Source: Mortierella sp. BCC40632 (taxonomy: Eukaryota > Mortierellomycota > Mortierellomycetes > Mortierellales > Mortierellaceae). From it: 64,000 nucleotides of DNA. The notes under the pieces are model-generated. The model was not told the origin of the DNA. It worked only from the letters and a program-made list of their open reading frames with translations, and ran no database searches. Below, piece after piece: positions 45,954-58,209 of this stretch; within the stretch, counting starts at the first letter, position 1; the number at the start of each line of letters is the position of its first letter. The position numbers and the translations under genes are program-made. The stretch is taken from contig WAEK01000032.1 in the NCBI GenBank assembly GCA_011634665.1, forward strand, positions 46,001-110,000. The letters are read 5' to 3'.

Positions 45954-48768
45954 ATGGTTCAACTTCTGCGTGAGCTATACGTAGCACAGCGTTCATTTGA
46001 ACAGTACGATGCAATAGATTTCTTCGATTTCTGCGGCTTCTCATCGGACGAAATGAAGGAGGCTGGCTTTCAGTGGAGATCATTCATCCTACCACATGTC
46101 CTACAGGAAGATCCAGAGCAACACAAGCGTCTCCTTGTATCTTGGGATGAATCAAAGCGAGCTCGACAAAAATATTGGGATAGGAAACTGTCCGAGGAGA
46201 ACCGGGCCGCGCAATTAGTAAGTATATCCCATGCTGTAAAGGTTACCTCTTTATGTCATACCAAGAGAATGGGTATGAGTGATGGAGGACAAGGTTGTAA
46301 GTAAGAGTAAGGTTGCTATAAGAAATAGGTTTAATGCATTTGCATTTAATCTAGTGTACAGTACAGGGGCGTAGATGAGATGACATGACTGGAGATGCGG
46401 TGGAAGGAAACTTAACAGTTTTTGGCTAACTTAAAGTTTCTTTGTTTCTTAGGAAGATCACATTGATCACCTCCGAAAAGATATGATACTGCAAACACAA
46501 CATGTTTCCAAATCCCTCACCCAAGATGTTGCTGGGCGACTACAAGGTATAATTACCCTAGCCTTAACCCTCTAATCCGTGCTTTTTTATTTTCTCATTT
46601 CAGCTGTATATTTCTTCATGATTAGGATTACAAGCTGTCAATTCAAAATCATCACGAACTCTAACACTGACTTGTCGGTTATCTATTTGTTTTTAGAAAA
46701 GCCTCCCGTTCGTGGTTTTCGAGGCGGCCCAAACCAGACGACACAGCGCATTGAGCTCAGTGATTTCTTGAAACGAACCCCCTCGATCTGGGACCAGTCG
46801 CTTTTCTCAAAACATTTGCACCTTGTAACTCATCAAAGAACAAAGATCTCTGGAACTTAGTTTACATCTCTCTCTTCACCCAAGCTCTGAAATCTCAAGA
46901 CCAAAAGATATTTGGCATCGGGCAAGAGATGAGAACACGATGGGATGAAGACCATTTGGAAGTTGAGAAGTATTGGGAGGAGAATAATCTGGAAGGAACT
47001 CATGTAAGTGCGTTATAGTGATATCTCGAGCTGATTCACGTTAAGTGGTTAGTTACTAACCTTTCTCATTATCTAGAACCAGAGCATCCCTATATCAGCC
47101 AGACAGGACTCCCGATTTGAGAATATGGATGGAGAAAGCCGTCTCAAGAGATCAGGTCGACAATTTGATGAGGGTGATGATGTGAAAGGCGCAGACTCAT
47201 CACGACAGACAAGCAAGGCTCAAAAACTTAATCCTGGATCGATTCCCAAGCTCAACAGAGAAGAAAAGAATGGCGAAGATGAAGGTTCTACCAGTCAAAC
47301 CTTCCAACTTGTGGGTTCCAATCTTCCTTCAGTATCATCAGGGTCTGACTTTGTTGGCTCAAACCCCCCCAAGTCAAATCGGTCGTCCTTGCAATCTGTC
47401 GATATCCGCTTTGCGAATCGACTAATTGGCCCTGGTACCACGAGCTCAAGATTGACGACCAGTGATCAACTTCGTGTAGGAGCCATAAACGTCTCGTTTG
47501 TCTTGATGTCAGCGAGGAAGGAGAATGTTGCGCACCAGAGTGAATTAGAGAGCATTTCGGATCAACTGTACGTATCGGTCTTTTATTTGTATTTCACAAC
47601 CCAGAGGGTATCATGATCACTGACGATTATTAGGGATCAATTTTAGAACACTTAACTTCATCTTTGACGAAGCCTTTCTCGCTGCTCATCTGACGCCTAC
47701 AGCCCTGGCGGCGATTGCAACCATCAATGTCCCATTTTTGGATGAGGAGGAAGCTCTTATTCTGAGCAAGGTTGCAGTATTCGCTGCCTGCAATGATTAT
47801 CTCACTTCCAAGAAATTCATCCGGACCTTACCCACAGGAACAATAGTTCAAGGGATTATGGCTGAAATGGTCTCCACTTCTATCTTTTTCATGCCAAAGT
47901 CTGTCTTGAAAACAAATGAGGATACCTATATACAACATGCGATTCGCGCCATCATCATTGGGGTGTTCGGGGACCTGGAGATCATTCCACATTGGTATGT
48001 ATGTTTATTAGTGTATTAACTTCGTTTTATATGAACCGGTATCTAATTTGCATTGCTTCCATCAATCTTAGGACGAGAGACCCTTGGCCGACTCCGAAAG
48101 GGTTTGAAGAAATCTATCAGCCAGACTTCTTCGCGGAGAGGGAAGGTTTCCCTTTTATTGTGGTCGAGGTTAAAAAACCTGATGCGGACCCTACAAATCT
48201 CGATCAGGATGCAAGAAAGGTCCCTCATATGATGAAGCTTGCTATAGACAGGATGATTCTGGCCGGCATCAAGGATCCCGTCGTTGTTGGACTCCTTGTG
48301 CAAGGTAAATGATAATTTAGTTGCATCTCTTGCTGCTGTTTCGTGTTAAAATAATAACAGCGAATATGATTTCTTTTGTCTTCTAGATCGACATTGCCGT
48401 ATCATAGTGATGAGCCTCCCCTACGAAGCCATGTACTTACCACAGATGATTGGGTCATTTGAGATTCCTGAAAACAGAGCCCAGATCGGGCTGCTTTTGC
48501 CAGCCATTGGGCCTCTTGCTTACGTGAAGGTTCGATTTCTTTGCTATATTTTTTATTTAAACCTGTATATTTTGGAGTTCCTTTACTAACAGGAGCAACT
48601 TTCCAATTTTGTTACTAAAAGGAAACTGCAACAAAAACCCTGGACGCTATTGTTCGACGGCCCAAAGGGGCTCCTAAGGAGCTGCATCCTTGGACTCGTT
48701 CATCTTACTATCTTCAATCCATCAAAGTTCCTGCTCCTCTTGCACCGGCTGTTGGTTTTGACTTGTGA
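45954..48768 (+). CDS. Orphan protein with PD-(D/E)XK nuclease-like C-terminal domain, one frameshift
   Basis: Eight exons (45954-46217, 46453-46546, 46697-47003, 47077-47567, 47647-47994, 48072-48304, 48387-48529, 48622-48768), about 675 residues. The N-terminus is helical and charged; exon 3 holds a W-rich segment (DLWNLVYISLFTQALKS, RTRWDEDHLEVEKYWEE); exon 4 is a disordered hydrophilic linker. In exon 6, QPDFFAEREGFPFIVVEVKK gives Asp, then Glu-x-Lys after a hydrophobic strand, the PD-(D/E)XK pattern, followed by a long helix and a beta strand (RHCRIIVMSL). In exon 3 the frame must shift by one between 46763 and 46830 (a CCCCC run at 46778); both sides look coding. Family members of this style are common as expanded, poorly characterised genes in early-diverging fungi (inference). 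Could be a decaying gene or carry a sequencing error. Confidence 0.65.
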
Positions 48769-49406
48769 ATATGAATTCGGAGAACTATTGCTATTGTTGT
48801 AAATAAACTGCAACCTCATGCCGTGGCGTTGTGCCATTTTGTTCTGAAGCTAACGAGGAGAACGATCGCATCTGGAGATGTCCGACAACACGTTTGTATG
48901 GGAGAGAGTCTTTTCCTCTGTGAATGAATACGGTGTTTCGACAACGACCAGGTATAACGAGAGGTACAAGAATCGCCCTCCTGCAGTGTGGCAACCAATC
49001 CACCCAATAGTTGGTGCTAACCCTCTCTTTCACTCTTTCACTCCCATTTTTTTGAGTGGTAAATTCGCCTATTAAACCTTACGGTTTAAGGGATAGACCA
49101 GCACTTCCCTCTCATCAACGGAGGATTTGACACCAGATCGATCAAAGAACAGCAGTTGGATCAGGTTCACTCTCCTCAAGTATTCCTCTAACCAGTAACA
49201 TAGTAGGGAAGGGGAGTTTCCACCTCCCCACACTCCCCCTTGTCGTGGGCACGTGTGCATGTCCTTCGCGTGGGAACAACTTTCCGAACCAAGCCATAAT
49301 AGGACGTTTCTTGTCCGGGCGTCATCCCGTCTCGTCTCGTCTCGTCTCTCTCCTTTCTTTTTCTTCTTCTTTCCCACAACAGCAACAACAACAGCAGAGA
49401 AAAACC
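48769..49406. other. Spacer before the dioxygenase gene
   Basis: No gene seen. The sequence just before the dioxygenase start has repeated CGTCTCGTCTCGTCTCGTCT and an AGCAACAACAACAGCAGAG leader-like run before the ATG. Confidence 0.5.
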
Positions 49407-50659
49407 ATGTCAGCTGCACCACTTGCGATTCCCACCATCGACATCTCGGCTCTACTGGACTCGAATGCTTCGTCCACCCAAAAGAATCAAGTCGCCACCT
49501 CATTACTCAACGCATTCTCAACATTTGGTGTTTTTTACATCACCTCACCTCATCATCCCGTCTTTTCCTCTCCAAAAATCGACCATATTCTCCAAACCAC
49601 TCAGAGTCTTTTTGCTCTCGACCCCGAAGCTAAAGCTCAGATCCCTAAGATTCAACCTGGTGGTTTCACTCGAGGTTATGTCCCCATCGGTGGTGAATCC
49701 GGTTCGGCTACCAAGGAACTCAAAGAAGGGTTCTCTTATGGATATGAATGGGATCCCGAACAGCTCGCTCAACGTCAAAAGGAAGGCTCTCTCAACAACC
49801 TACAAGGTCCCAATGCCTGGCCTCAATCCGATGCCCTCTCTCAACTAGACTCCAACAAGTCGGACGACGCCTTTAAGAAATCTCTTCAGGAATTCTATCT
49901 CAATGTGTGTCATGTCGCTCATAGTCTACTCAAGGGAATCGCTCTGGCTTTGGCACTTCCTGAAGACGAGTTGGTGCAGTATTGTGGAACTAGCGAAACC
50001 ATCTCGTTCATGAGACTCTTCCATTATTTGCCTTATATGGATCAGGCCCATTCTGCTCTCATTGGATCTAGGTAATGTGGTCTATGGTGACAGAGGGGCC
50101 TTCTCTTGTAGATCTGACTAATTCTCACACAGGTCCTAATCCAAACCTTTTTATCCTTTCCTTTCTACAAAATAGTGCGCACACGGACTGGGGATTCCTT
50201 ACACTCATCCTCTCACCTTCAAAGACTGTCGGTCTGCAACTCTTCCATGAAGGAGCCTGGCATGACGTTCCATCCATCGAAAACACTCTTGTTGTCAATG
50301 GTGGCGATTACCTTTCCCTTTTGACGGGAGGCAAATTCATTAGCCCGTTGCATCGTGTGGTCAGTAATGGTCAAGAGGAGAGATACTCCATGTGCTGTTT
50401 CTATTATCCCGATTATGATGCCAAGATCCCATTGTTGGTCAAGGACAAAGCAGAGGGTCAGGCCGCTTCAGGAAGCTATAGTCTTTTGCGAGATCAACGT
50501 GAAGAATCCGCTCAAACCGAAAATCAAAACTCTTCCGATGCCAGTCAGCTCTCGGACCCACGCGTCATTGCCGCAAAACTCTTGAATGGCGAAATTAATT
50601 TTGGAGATTATATTGTTAGTAAATGGACTCAAGTCTATCGAAAAGGGGGCGCCTACTAA
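49407..50659 (+). CDS. 2-oxoglutarate/Fe(II)-dependent dioxygenase (isopenicillin-N-synthase-like)
   Basis: Two exons (49407-50071, 50176-50659) give 382 residues. The N-terminal domain starts IPTIDISALLDS and AFSTFGVFYITSPHH, typical of the DIOX_N half. Exon 2 opens with the metal motif HTDWG (His-x-Asp), has NGGDYLSLLTGGKF, the distal metal His in PLHRVV, and the Arg-x-Ser that binds 2-oxoglutarate (ERYSMCCFYYP). These enzymes couple 2-oxoglutarate decarboxylation to substrate oxidation. Substrate cannot be told. The stop lies 80 bp from the stop of the convergent CLPTM1 gene; transcripts probably overlap. A TTTCTC run sits at the junction. Confidence 0.9.
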
Positions 50660-50738
50660 AAATCTCAATAAAGACCCAGCGATGCCTTTCTCTTTCTCTT
50701 TCTCTTTCTCTTTCTCTCTTTTGTTATGTCTTGTTTTT

Positions 50739-53540
50739 TTACTTGTCCTTCTTGGTCTCTTTCTTGTCCTCACCCTCGGGGGTCTCTTCTTCGCCCACCT
50801 GACCAAACTCGTTGGCTCTGGTATGGTCAGTACGGTAGACCCATCGTTGGTAAAGGTAAACGAAAAAGACAACATCGTCTCGGAGACAAGCCAAACGATG
50901 CAGGGTGGGCATCTTGATGATGAACGAAAAGAGATCATCGATAAAGGTGTTCAAGGACTTGTACATCATCGTTCGGAATGGCATGTGTGCTACACTCTTC
51001 AACTTGTAGTTGATGAAGAGCTGTGGTGTCATCTTGATAAAACCAAACGTATAGACAAAGCCGACAAGTGTGCCCAAGACGAATGAATACCAAGACTTGT
51101 GCTCCTCATACATGACAGAGTAGATGGCGTAGCAGCCCAACAAGGGGAAGGCAGCCCATGAAAGGTAGCGGAACGCCTGCTCGTCGTATTCCTTGGTTTT
51201 GGACTCGAGGTCAGTCATAGGCTCAGAGGTGTTGAAATGCAGGCGGTATGGGAGAATGCCGGTATTAGATCGAACAATATCGACCTTGAGCGCCTTCTTG
51301 ACCTTCCAGAACTCGATCGCAAGACCAACAGCCTGACCAATAAGAATCATATAACTGGTGTCCTGGTTATTGTCCATGAGGTAGGCGAAAATGATGATCT
51401 GTTGGAAGATATCAAGGAAAATGGCGCGGACGGAGAGACCAGCAGTTCCCTTCTTGTCCTTCCAGAAGGCAATGTCTTTGTTGGCAGGATTGAGGTGGTA
51501 GATCACAGTTTGAGAAGAACATTAGTCAATAGTGTTCACACAGTAATTCAGGTTGTGTGCTTGTCGATTAATATTTTGGAACATCATGACATACCATTCT
51601 TGAAGGCAAGCATCTCAAAAGCGCTGTGCAACAAGCTCACAACCACGGTCAAGGCCAAAAGGTAAGGGTTGGTTTCCACCAACATGCGCTTCAGCTCGTC
51701 CATCTCGCCACCAGTGCCTCCCATCATGCCAGACTGTCTCTTCATGGTGACATCCATGGATGCATAGAGCTGCATCTTCATGTAACTGAGAGGATAGTAG
51801 CTGATGTGGAGAGGCAGCTCTCTATTGAAACGATAAAAATGGGAGGCGGTTAAAAAAGACACGAGATAAAGATTATGGCAATGGCAACTATTTGACGGTA
51901 ACAGCAAAATACTTAACCGAGCGTTAAACTTACTTGAGCGTGTCGTTGATTGGAATCATTTGATCCTTCAGAATCCAGAAATCATTCACATAGAGTGCTG
52001 GCAAGACAAAGCCATTTCCTTCCTTGTCGACCATTCCTGTGCTCTCCAGTTGATACACTACAGGGACATATTAGTTTTGATTCCTGGACAAGAAAAACAA
52101 AGCAAAACAAAACAAAACAAAAAAGATCTATAGACATTCTCCTCAGAATTTTACTTACATTCCTTCAACTCTGGAGGCATAGCTGCGTAAGGGACGATGG
52201 TACGATCAGAGAGGACGGTGAGCGTAAGGTTCTGGTGCCAGTAAGACACAATAGTGGAGCTTGGAGCAGGGATCTGCCGTAACAAATGCAGCAGGAGCAT
52301 AGAGATGTTTAGTATGTATGAAAAAAAAAAAAAAAATAATTACAAAAGCTGAAGGTCATTCAAAGTATAGTGGCTAATACCTCTTCTTCGACTTCTTTCT
52401 CAGGCTCCTCTTCTTGCTTTGATCCAACAAGCTTCTTGACTTTAACCTCTCTCTTTTTCACTTGATAGCGAGTCAGCACTAAACATGTAGCAGTTCATCG
52501 TGTCAGTCTGTCAGTTCTGAGGTAGACAATACTCTTAGCGCTCCAGACAAAATGCAAGACCTAAAGAAAGCCATACTTTTCCTGGAATAGACACGATTGT
52601 CGACACTAAAGCCATCCTGCGAGGGGTCGAGGATAGCTGGCTGTTTCGCAAAGTAAATATGGGCATACAGGGTACCGTTGTTCTGGACATGCTATTGTAG
52701 ATCCATATTGACAATCCATAATAAAGAGCTTCAGTAAATGTGAGGGCGAGTGGACTGTCCGATGAAAAATAAAATAAAAAAAAAAAAAGGTAGACGATGC
52801 TTACCTTCGAGGGTACGATGTTGAGGTCGACTTCTCTCTCGTCATTCCAGTCGCCAAGCTCGATGTCGTTGGCTCTCCAGACGAGGCTATTGGCGTCAGC
52901 AAAACCGCTGAAATCGGGCTGCTCCGAAACATAGACAAAGAGATCCTACAAATAAATAAATAAAAAAAAAAGAGAGAGATGATACTATGGTTTAGCAAAA
53001 GCAACAATACTCAATACAAATGGTGGAAAGCATCGTCTGGAAATTTATGTCGGCGTACCGCCTTGGCCTTTGGTTCCCAGAGAGGGAAAAGCTTAGGGGG
53101 CTCAAAAGCTGGAGCAGAGGCCCTAATGACATCTGGACCTGTCGATGTCACGATCGACTCTGGGCTTGGAGTCACAGGAGTCTGGTTCTTTCCAAAGCCT
53201 GTGAAAGCAAAGAAAAAAAAAAGAAAGAAAGAAAGAAAAAAAAAATAAAACAAAAAGGATTAGGATGAGGAATCACTCAATATCATCCATTTCAATACCA
53301 TATTTCAAGACGAGAAGATGGAATGAATAGCGTACTGTTGAAGAAGGAGATGACGATATACGCCATCATCGCACGGCTAAGAACCTGCATGGCAGTTTGG
53401 ATAAAGTTGGGTTGCTCTTGCTGCTCCTGCTGCTGGCCAGCACGTGCGGCTCCCTGGGGACCATTTGCATCGGCATTTGCTGGTGCAGGGGCATTCGCAG
53501 CTGCCCCCGATGCTGGACGTCTTCGTTCTGGTTGGGTCAT
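50739..53540 (-). CDS. CLPTM1: CLPTM1 family multi-span membrane protein
   Basis: Nine exons, starting MTQPERRRPAS at 53540 and ending KKETKKDK. A hydrophilic Ala/Gln-rich start precedes one N-terminal span (AYIVISFF). The lumenal domain contains WRANDIELGDWNDEREVDL, LYAHIYFAKQ, LPLHISYYPLSYMKMQLYAS. The C-terminal half has about five spans with NPYLLALTVVVSLLHSAFEM, AFWKDKKGTAGLSVRAIF, YAIYSVMYEEHKSWYSFVLG, FIKMTPQLFINYKLKSVAHM, all hallmark CLPTM1 segments, and a Lys-rich tail that may retain it in the ER. Family members traffic receptors or scramble glycolipid GlcN-PI in the ER (CLPTM1L). Whether this copy is CLPTM1 or CLPTM1L-type cannot be settled by eye. Confidence 0.92.
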
Positions 53541-54361
53541 CTCGATTCTGGGGGGATGGGGGTGGGGCGAAAAAGAGATGATGAAGAAACCAAACCCTGA
53601 GTACAAACTCGGTAAAAAAAAAAAAAAAAAAAATGAACGTCACGTTATGCTGCTATAATGTTGAAGATACGTGGAGGAAGGACATGATCCCTTGATAAGA
53701 GAATGGTCAGTGCGTTGACAGTAGGAGCCAAGGACCTGTGTACCCTTGCGAGCCAGGTCTTTACCAAGGAAAATAAAAATAAAATTAAAAGGTAGGGTCG
53801 ACCTACAATCCTTTCAACAGGCACAGATTATGACTGGTCTCACCAGCTTATAGATGATCAATGCAAATGAGAGATCTGCTAGCTATCCAAGAAGACCATT
53901 TCGGAGAGCTACTACAGTTTAGTCTCTTTCCACCACTCATTCGTGCCTTGAGGTTTGGACAGTAGACAAAGATATCGAATAGAAGGGCTCATTGCTAATA
54001 ATCTGGCTAACAAGCCAATGATAAGCATACATGTCTGCAAAGACATGGACAAAGTTTAGCATAGAAACTCCTTCCTCTCCCCCCATCAAAACCAAATCGA
54101 ACCAAACCAAACCAAACAAATAAACAAACAGGTCTGTAGAAGAAATGAACCCATGAGATGGGATTGTATGGATCTACCATTTCTATTCCGATAAACGAGT
54201 ATAAAGGATAACAAGTATTTTTTTTTTCTTTTTCATTTTGATGCCTCTTATTGTCTTTTTTTTCTTTTCGTTTCGAGTCAGTGTAGTGTGAACACTCCTT
54301 ATCTGGAGGGATCGGATAATATTATATCATTTGTATTAAGCGGCGATATAAAAAGAAACTG
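53541..54361. other. CLPTM1 promoter side and 3' flank of Ser-rich gene
   Basis: No gene, RNA or strong repeat is seen. A CAAAC-type run lies at 54100-54130 and a T run at 54218-54227. Confidence 0.5.
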
Positions 54362-55846
54362 TCATGCCTGTGTAGGGAGCTCAAAGACTTGCTGCTCCTG
54401 TGGCTTCTCTTGCTTGGGAGAGTTCGGACCCTTTGGCGAATGAGGTTCCTGGGGCAAAGGAGAACCCTGTGGTGAATGTGAACCCTGTGGCGAGGACTGC
54501 TCTTGGTGGAGACTCTCAACAGCTGTCTCCTGAGAAATCTCCAACTGCACTTTCGTGGGAGTCTGTGGGAGATTCTCCAGAGTCTGAGAGTGATCCGCTT
54601 GTGCTGAAGCTTCGCATACATCCGACTCTGAGACTTCTGGTGCATTTGTCTTCTCTAGATACTCGTGGCTCGCCGACTTTTCCAGGGCGTGGTCTTCTTC
54701 AATAATAGAGTCCTCTAACATTGGATGGTCTTCCATGTGACCTGAAAAGGCCGACTGCGAGGGCGAAGGCAGAGAAGGAGGTGGTGTAGGTCGGACATAT
54801 TCTGGTGAGAGGCTTGGCTCTGGCGGAGTCGAGCTTCGCTCGTTCCTCTGGGGACTGGCGGGGGCTTTGAAGGACGAGAACAAAGGGTCACTATGGGGTG
54901 AATGCAATGCAGTGGGCGAAGCTGATGCAGAGGAGATGGGCGAGATGGAGGTGGTCGAGGTGGCTGCAGAGGTGGTGGTCGTGCTAGCAACTGAGCTGGA
55001 CGAGGACGAATGCCCATAGACTCCATACGAAGGGACATGGTCCACCGTGATGGATCTTCTCGACGTCCGGATGCTGCCGTCGTTGTGCACATTGCGGTTA
55101 GCCATTTCAAGCTTCAGATTCTGAGAATAGGCCTTGGCGCGTTCGCTTGCACTCATGGTCGTCTTTTCAGTGGCCCCCTGTCCCGAATGGCTCGATATTC
55201 GTCCCACCTTTGAGAGTGGCTCCACCTTAGAGAGGCGGTTCGCAGCGGAGCTCGGTCGAGCCGCTGGCTTGTTTCCTTCGGCAGTATAGGGTGTGGTAGG
55301 GACGACCCGTTGAGGACCACCGTTTGTTGCCAAATTGATGGAAGGTGCTCGCTGAAGCATCGCACTGGTGGTCATTGTGTTACTGCTAAAAGCGCGGGTC
55401 CTTTGCGAGGACAGGCGGAATGAGCTATGTCCTCCTGACTCAACAACGTCCATGGCAGACGCACTCCTGCTTGGCAATCCATGGTTTCGAGCCAAATGCG
55501 TCTGAGGCTGGTAGTGGTGTTGTTGTGAGGAGCTGTGTGAATAGGCTTGAGGTGAATGGACGGGAGAGAGAGGGGTTTTAAAAGAAGAAGAGGAGGTAGA
55601 AGATGATGACGATGAAGAGCCTTGTTCGGAAAGAGCCATGGTCCTGGCACGGACGGGACCGACACGACTGGGACCAGGACGAGCAAAACCTGTAGTAAGT
55701 TCGCGGCTGGACTGATGTCGGGGAAGGTCTTCTCCAGATCTTCCAGCAGCGGAGCGTCCTGCAAGAGCGGTCCTTGATGGAGCGATGGTTGATCGCGTGT
55801 CGGGGAGAAGGTACTTGAGCACGTTACTTGGGAGTTGTGTAGTCAT
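54362..55846 (-). CDS. Ser/Pro-rich disordered protein, function unknown
   Basis: A single-exon frame of 494 residues starting MTTQLPSNVLKYLLPDTRS. It is dominated by Ser, Thr and Pro, with Ser runs, many SP/TP pairs and RS motifs that suit phosphorylation. A short predicted helix ERAKAYSQNLKLEMANRN stands out as the only ordered piece. The C-terminus has imperfect repeats of S-P-Q-G-S and S-P-K-G-P. No domain is recognised. Length without a stop and sequence variety make a real gene likely; a regulatory or scaffold role is a guess. Confidence 0.65.
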   Translation of the reverse strand: MTTQLPSNVLKYLLPDTRSTIAPSRTALAGRSAAGRSGEDLPRHQSSRELTTGFARPGPSRVGPVRARTMALSEQGSSSSSSSTSSSSFKTPLSPVHSPQAYSHSSSQQHHYQPQTHLARNHGLPSRSASAMDVVESGGHSSFRLSSQRTRAFSSNTMTTSAMLQRAPSINLATNGGPQRVVPTTPYTAEGNKPAARPSSAANRLSKVEPLSKVGRISSHSGQGATEKTTMSASERAKAYSQNLKLEMANRNVHNDGSIRTSRRSITVDHVPSYGVYGHSSSSSSVASTTTTSAATSTTSISPISSASASPTALHSPHSDPLFSSFKAPASPQRNERSSTPPEPSLSPEYVRPTPPPSLPSPSQSAFSGHMEDHPMLEDSIIEEDHALEKSASHEYLEKTNAPEVSESDVCEASAQADHSQTLENLPQTPTKVQLEISQETAVESLHQEQSSPQGSHSPQGSPLPQEPHSPKGPNSPKQEKPQEQQVFELPTQA

Positions 55847-56220
55847 CCTTTTTTTTTCAGAGTTGTATCAATATGAGGGAATTATCGAGAAATCTCTCTT
55901 TGGTCAGTTCAATATGTCTTCCTCTTTGTGTCAGTAGATGTTGTTGTTGTCGTCGTTGTTGTTGTTTGTTGCTGCATCTGTTGATGTTGCTAAACATTGT
56001 CCTCACGATGAACAGGGAGAGGGAAAAAAAAAAAAGTCTCCGTCCAGCAAACATAACGAGTGGTCTCTCTCCGGTGTCGCCTCATCCCCACTGTTACTCC
56101 TGCCCTACTCCCCGCCCCAATACTGCCTTTTCGTCTTTGCGGGACAAGACCATTGAGTGTTATAGTCGAGTTCCCGAGTGTCTTCTCCAAGTGTGGTCTC
56201 GCAAGAAAAACGTCAGCAAC

Positions 56221-57261
56221 CTAGACAGGCTCTGTGTGAGACTCTTGGGACGAGCTCTCTCCCCTGCAGTCATTTGTTGGACGCAGGCCCAAAGAAAAGA
56301 AAAGAAAAAAGGTCTTGTGCATGGCGTCCCGGTGGCGCATTTGGGAAACAGAACATCTGACTATAAACCATCGACCCGCAAAGAAAGAAAAAGGGTAAGC
56401 AGTCGATACTCACATGGAAGCTCGTTCGGGGAACTTTTGGGCATAGATCTTGAACGACTTGCGACTCGCATCGCGGACCTCGGGCGAGGCATCGGAGACA
56501 CCTTCTTTCAGGACGGGCTCGAACGAGGCTAGGAAGGGCTCAAGCTCCTGAGAAGAGAACTGAGCAATACAGAAAGCAACAAGGTCGATGACAGCAATCC
56601 TGAGCGTCTTGTTGGGCGTCGTAAAGGCAGCAGAAGCCTTGGGCAGCGCTGCAAGTGAACCTGCGCTGACGGTGCTGTGAAGAGCCTTCACGGCTCGAGA
56701 GACCATGACCTTGTTGGTTCGGGCACAGACCTTGAGTAGTGGTGCGATGAAGAGATCACCAAAGGCGAGCCCGAAATCGCGACCCATGGATGTGGCCAGC
56801 TTTTCGACCATCTCACATGTCGTGCCTGACAGTCTTGTCCTCTCGGTGAGCAGCTAAAATGAGCACAGGATAAATAGAACACAGTCCGATGCCAGAAGTC
56901 AGCTCTCCAGTCTCTGTTCTGCATCGTTCATTCGTTCGTTCGTTCGGTGTCGTTCCTGAGAGACTAATTTTTTTCGCATTCAGCAGCAGAACAACAATAA
57001 CGACAACAACAATAAAAAAAAAAAAAAAAAAAAAGAAATACGATCTTAATTGACCCTTACAGATTCAGCAAAGGCCTTGCGGTGAGTCTTGATAAACTGG
57101 ACAAATTCTTGATTCTGGCTAATGTCGACATGACAGGCATTGCCTAGAGACTTGATGGCAGTTTCTTTGGCTGACCAGTTGTGTTCTGTCTCTGGCTGGT
57201 TGAGGATGTTGTCAAGGTCATGGTAGTTGAGGCTTGCCGCCAAACGGGATGCAGCGAGCAT
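56221..57261 (-). CDS. Single TOG-domain protein (CLASP_N-like)
   Basis: Three exons (57261-57061, 56853-56414, 56263-56221) give 227 residues. The sequence shows HEAT-like helices of the CLASP N-terminal/TOG type: a W at ETEHNWSAKETAIKSLGNAC, LLTERTRLSGTTCEMVEKLA, CARTNKVMVSRAVKALHSTV, NKTLRIAVIDLVAFC and GVSDASPEVRDASRKSFKIY. TOG domains bind tubulin and control microtubule growth; CLASPs normally have several TOGs, here only one is present, followed by a short acidic tail (GESSSQESHTEPV). The last exon was assigned from phase and splice sites and is less certain; without it translation ends at a TGA right after Met. An upstream exon cannot be excluded. Confidence 0.75.
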
Positions 57262-57575
57262 GGTGTGGCCTCTTAATAGTTGTCAAAAAAAGAAAAAAAG
57301 AAAAAAAAAGAAAAAAAAAAGCAAACAAGGTAATATTGGTAATATTAAAAGCGAGATCGTGGAGGCGAGCCGATGGGGATGCAGACGAGAGGGGGAAGTA
57401 AAAGAGAAGCAGCGGCAAGAACGGGGTATGATGCGGAACGCAGGACTCTTGTCGTGGGCGAATGAGTGAGAGAGTGCAGGTGAACGGGGCGGGAGCAAGT
57501 GAGCGAAAGTAACGGAGAAGCAAGAGTCCGTGTAAGGTCCGTATGCAGTGCGGATGGGTTGTAGACAGAGAAGAA

Positions 57576-57611
<36 letters not shown>

Positions 57612-58209
57612 CAGAAAGAAAAATGGAGGGAATATGTCATAAACGAAAACACGGACAGAGAGAGAGAGAGAGAGAGAGAGAGCAAAAGAGCAAGGGGTTT
57701 GGTAGTCAGCCTAGATCGCCGACTCTGTTCGTCCAATGCGGTATTTCTCCAAACTAACCTTTTGCTTGCTTCGCCTGGATGGCGACAATGATGATGATAA
57801 TGATGATGATGAAGAGGTGGTGGTGATTGCCTACCCCTATTCATACCAAAGCCAACCACAGAGGGAAAGGGAGAAAAAAAAAAGTCCTGGCATGGTCCAT
57901 CCCATCCGCATTGCCTTGCCAATTTCAAAGACACTTGTCTCCATCCGGAGACTCTTGCCCGCCACCACTGTCGCCCCACTGCAATGCGCTGTGCGATGGC
58001 CGACTCGCTCCGACCACATCGCCTGCGCTTCGACTCCCTGTCTGCGCACTGTCTGTCTGTACCTTTTTTCACTTTCTCCTCTCTACTTCTGCTTTCGATA
58101 ATCATCGATCCTTGCTAGAGTATCCTTGCCAGTGCACCCTTGCCCAGACATTCACCTTCCCCACCGATACACCATTGCCTTTCGCCCAAACAGATCGGAA
58201 CAAATTCTC
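57262..58209. other. Divergent promoter region with GA repeats
   Basis: Lies between the minus-strand TOG gene and the plus-strand sirtuin gene, so it probably serves both. It holds AAAAAG-type runs at 57285-57320 and (GA)n tracts at 57580-57613 and 57655-57682. A GATGATGAT run lies at 57787-57812. No gene supported. Confidence 0.5.
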
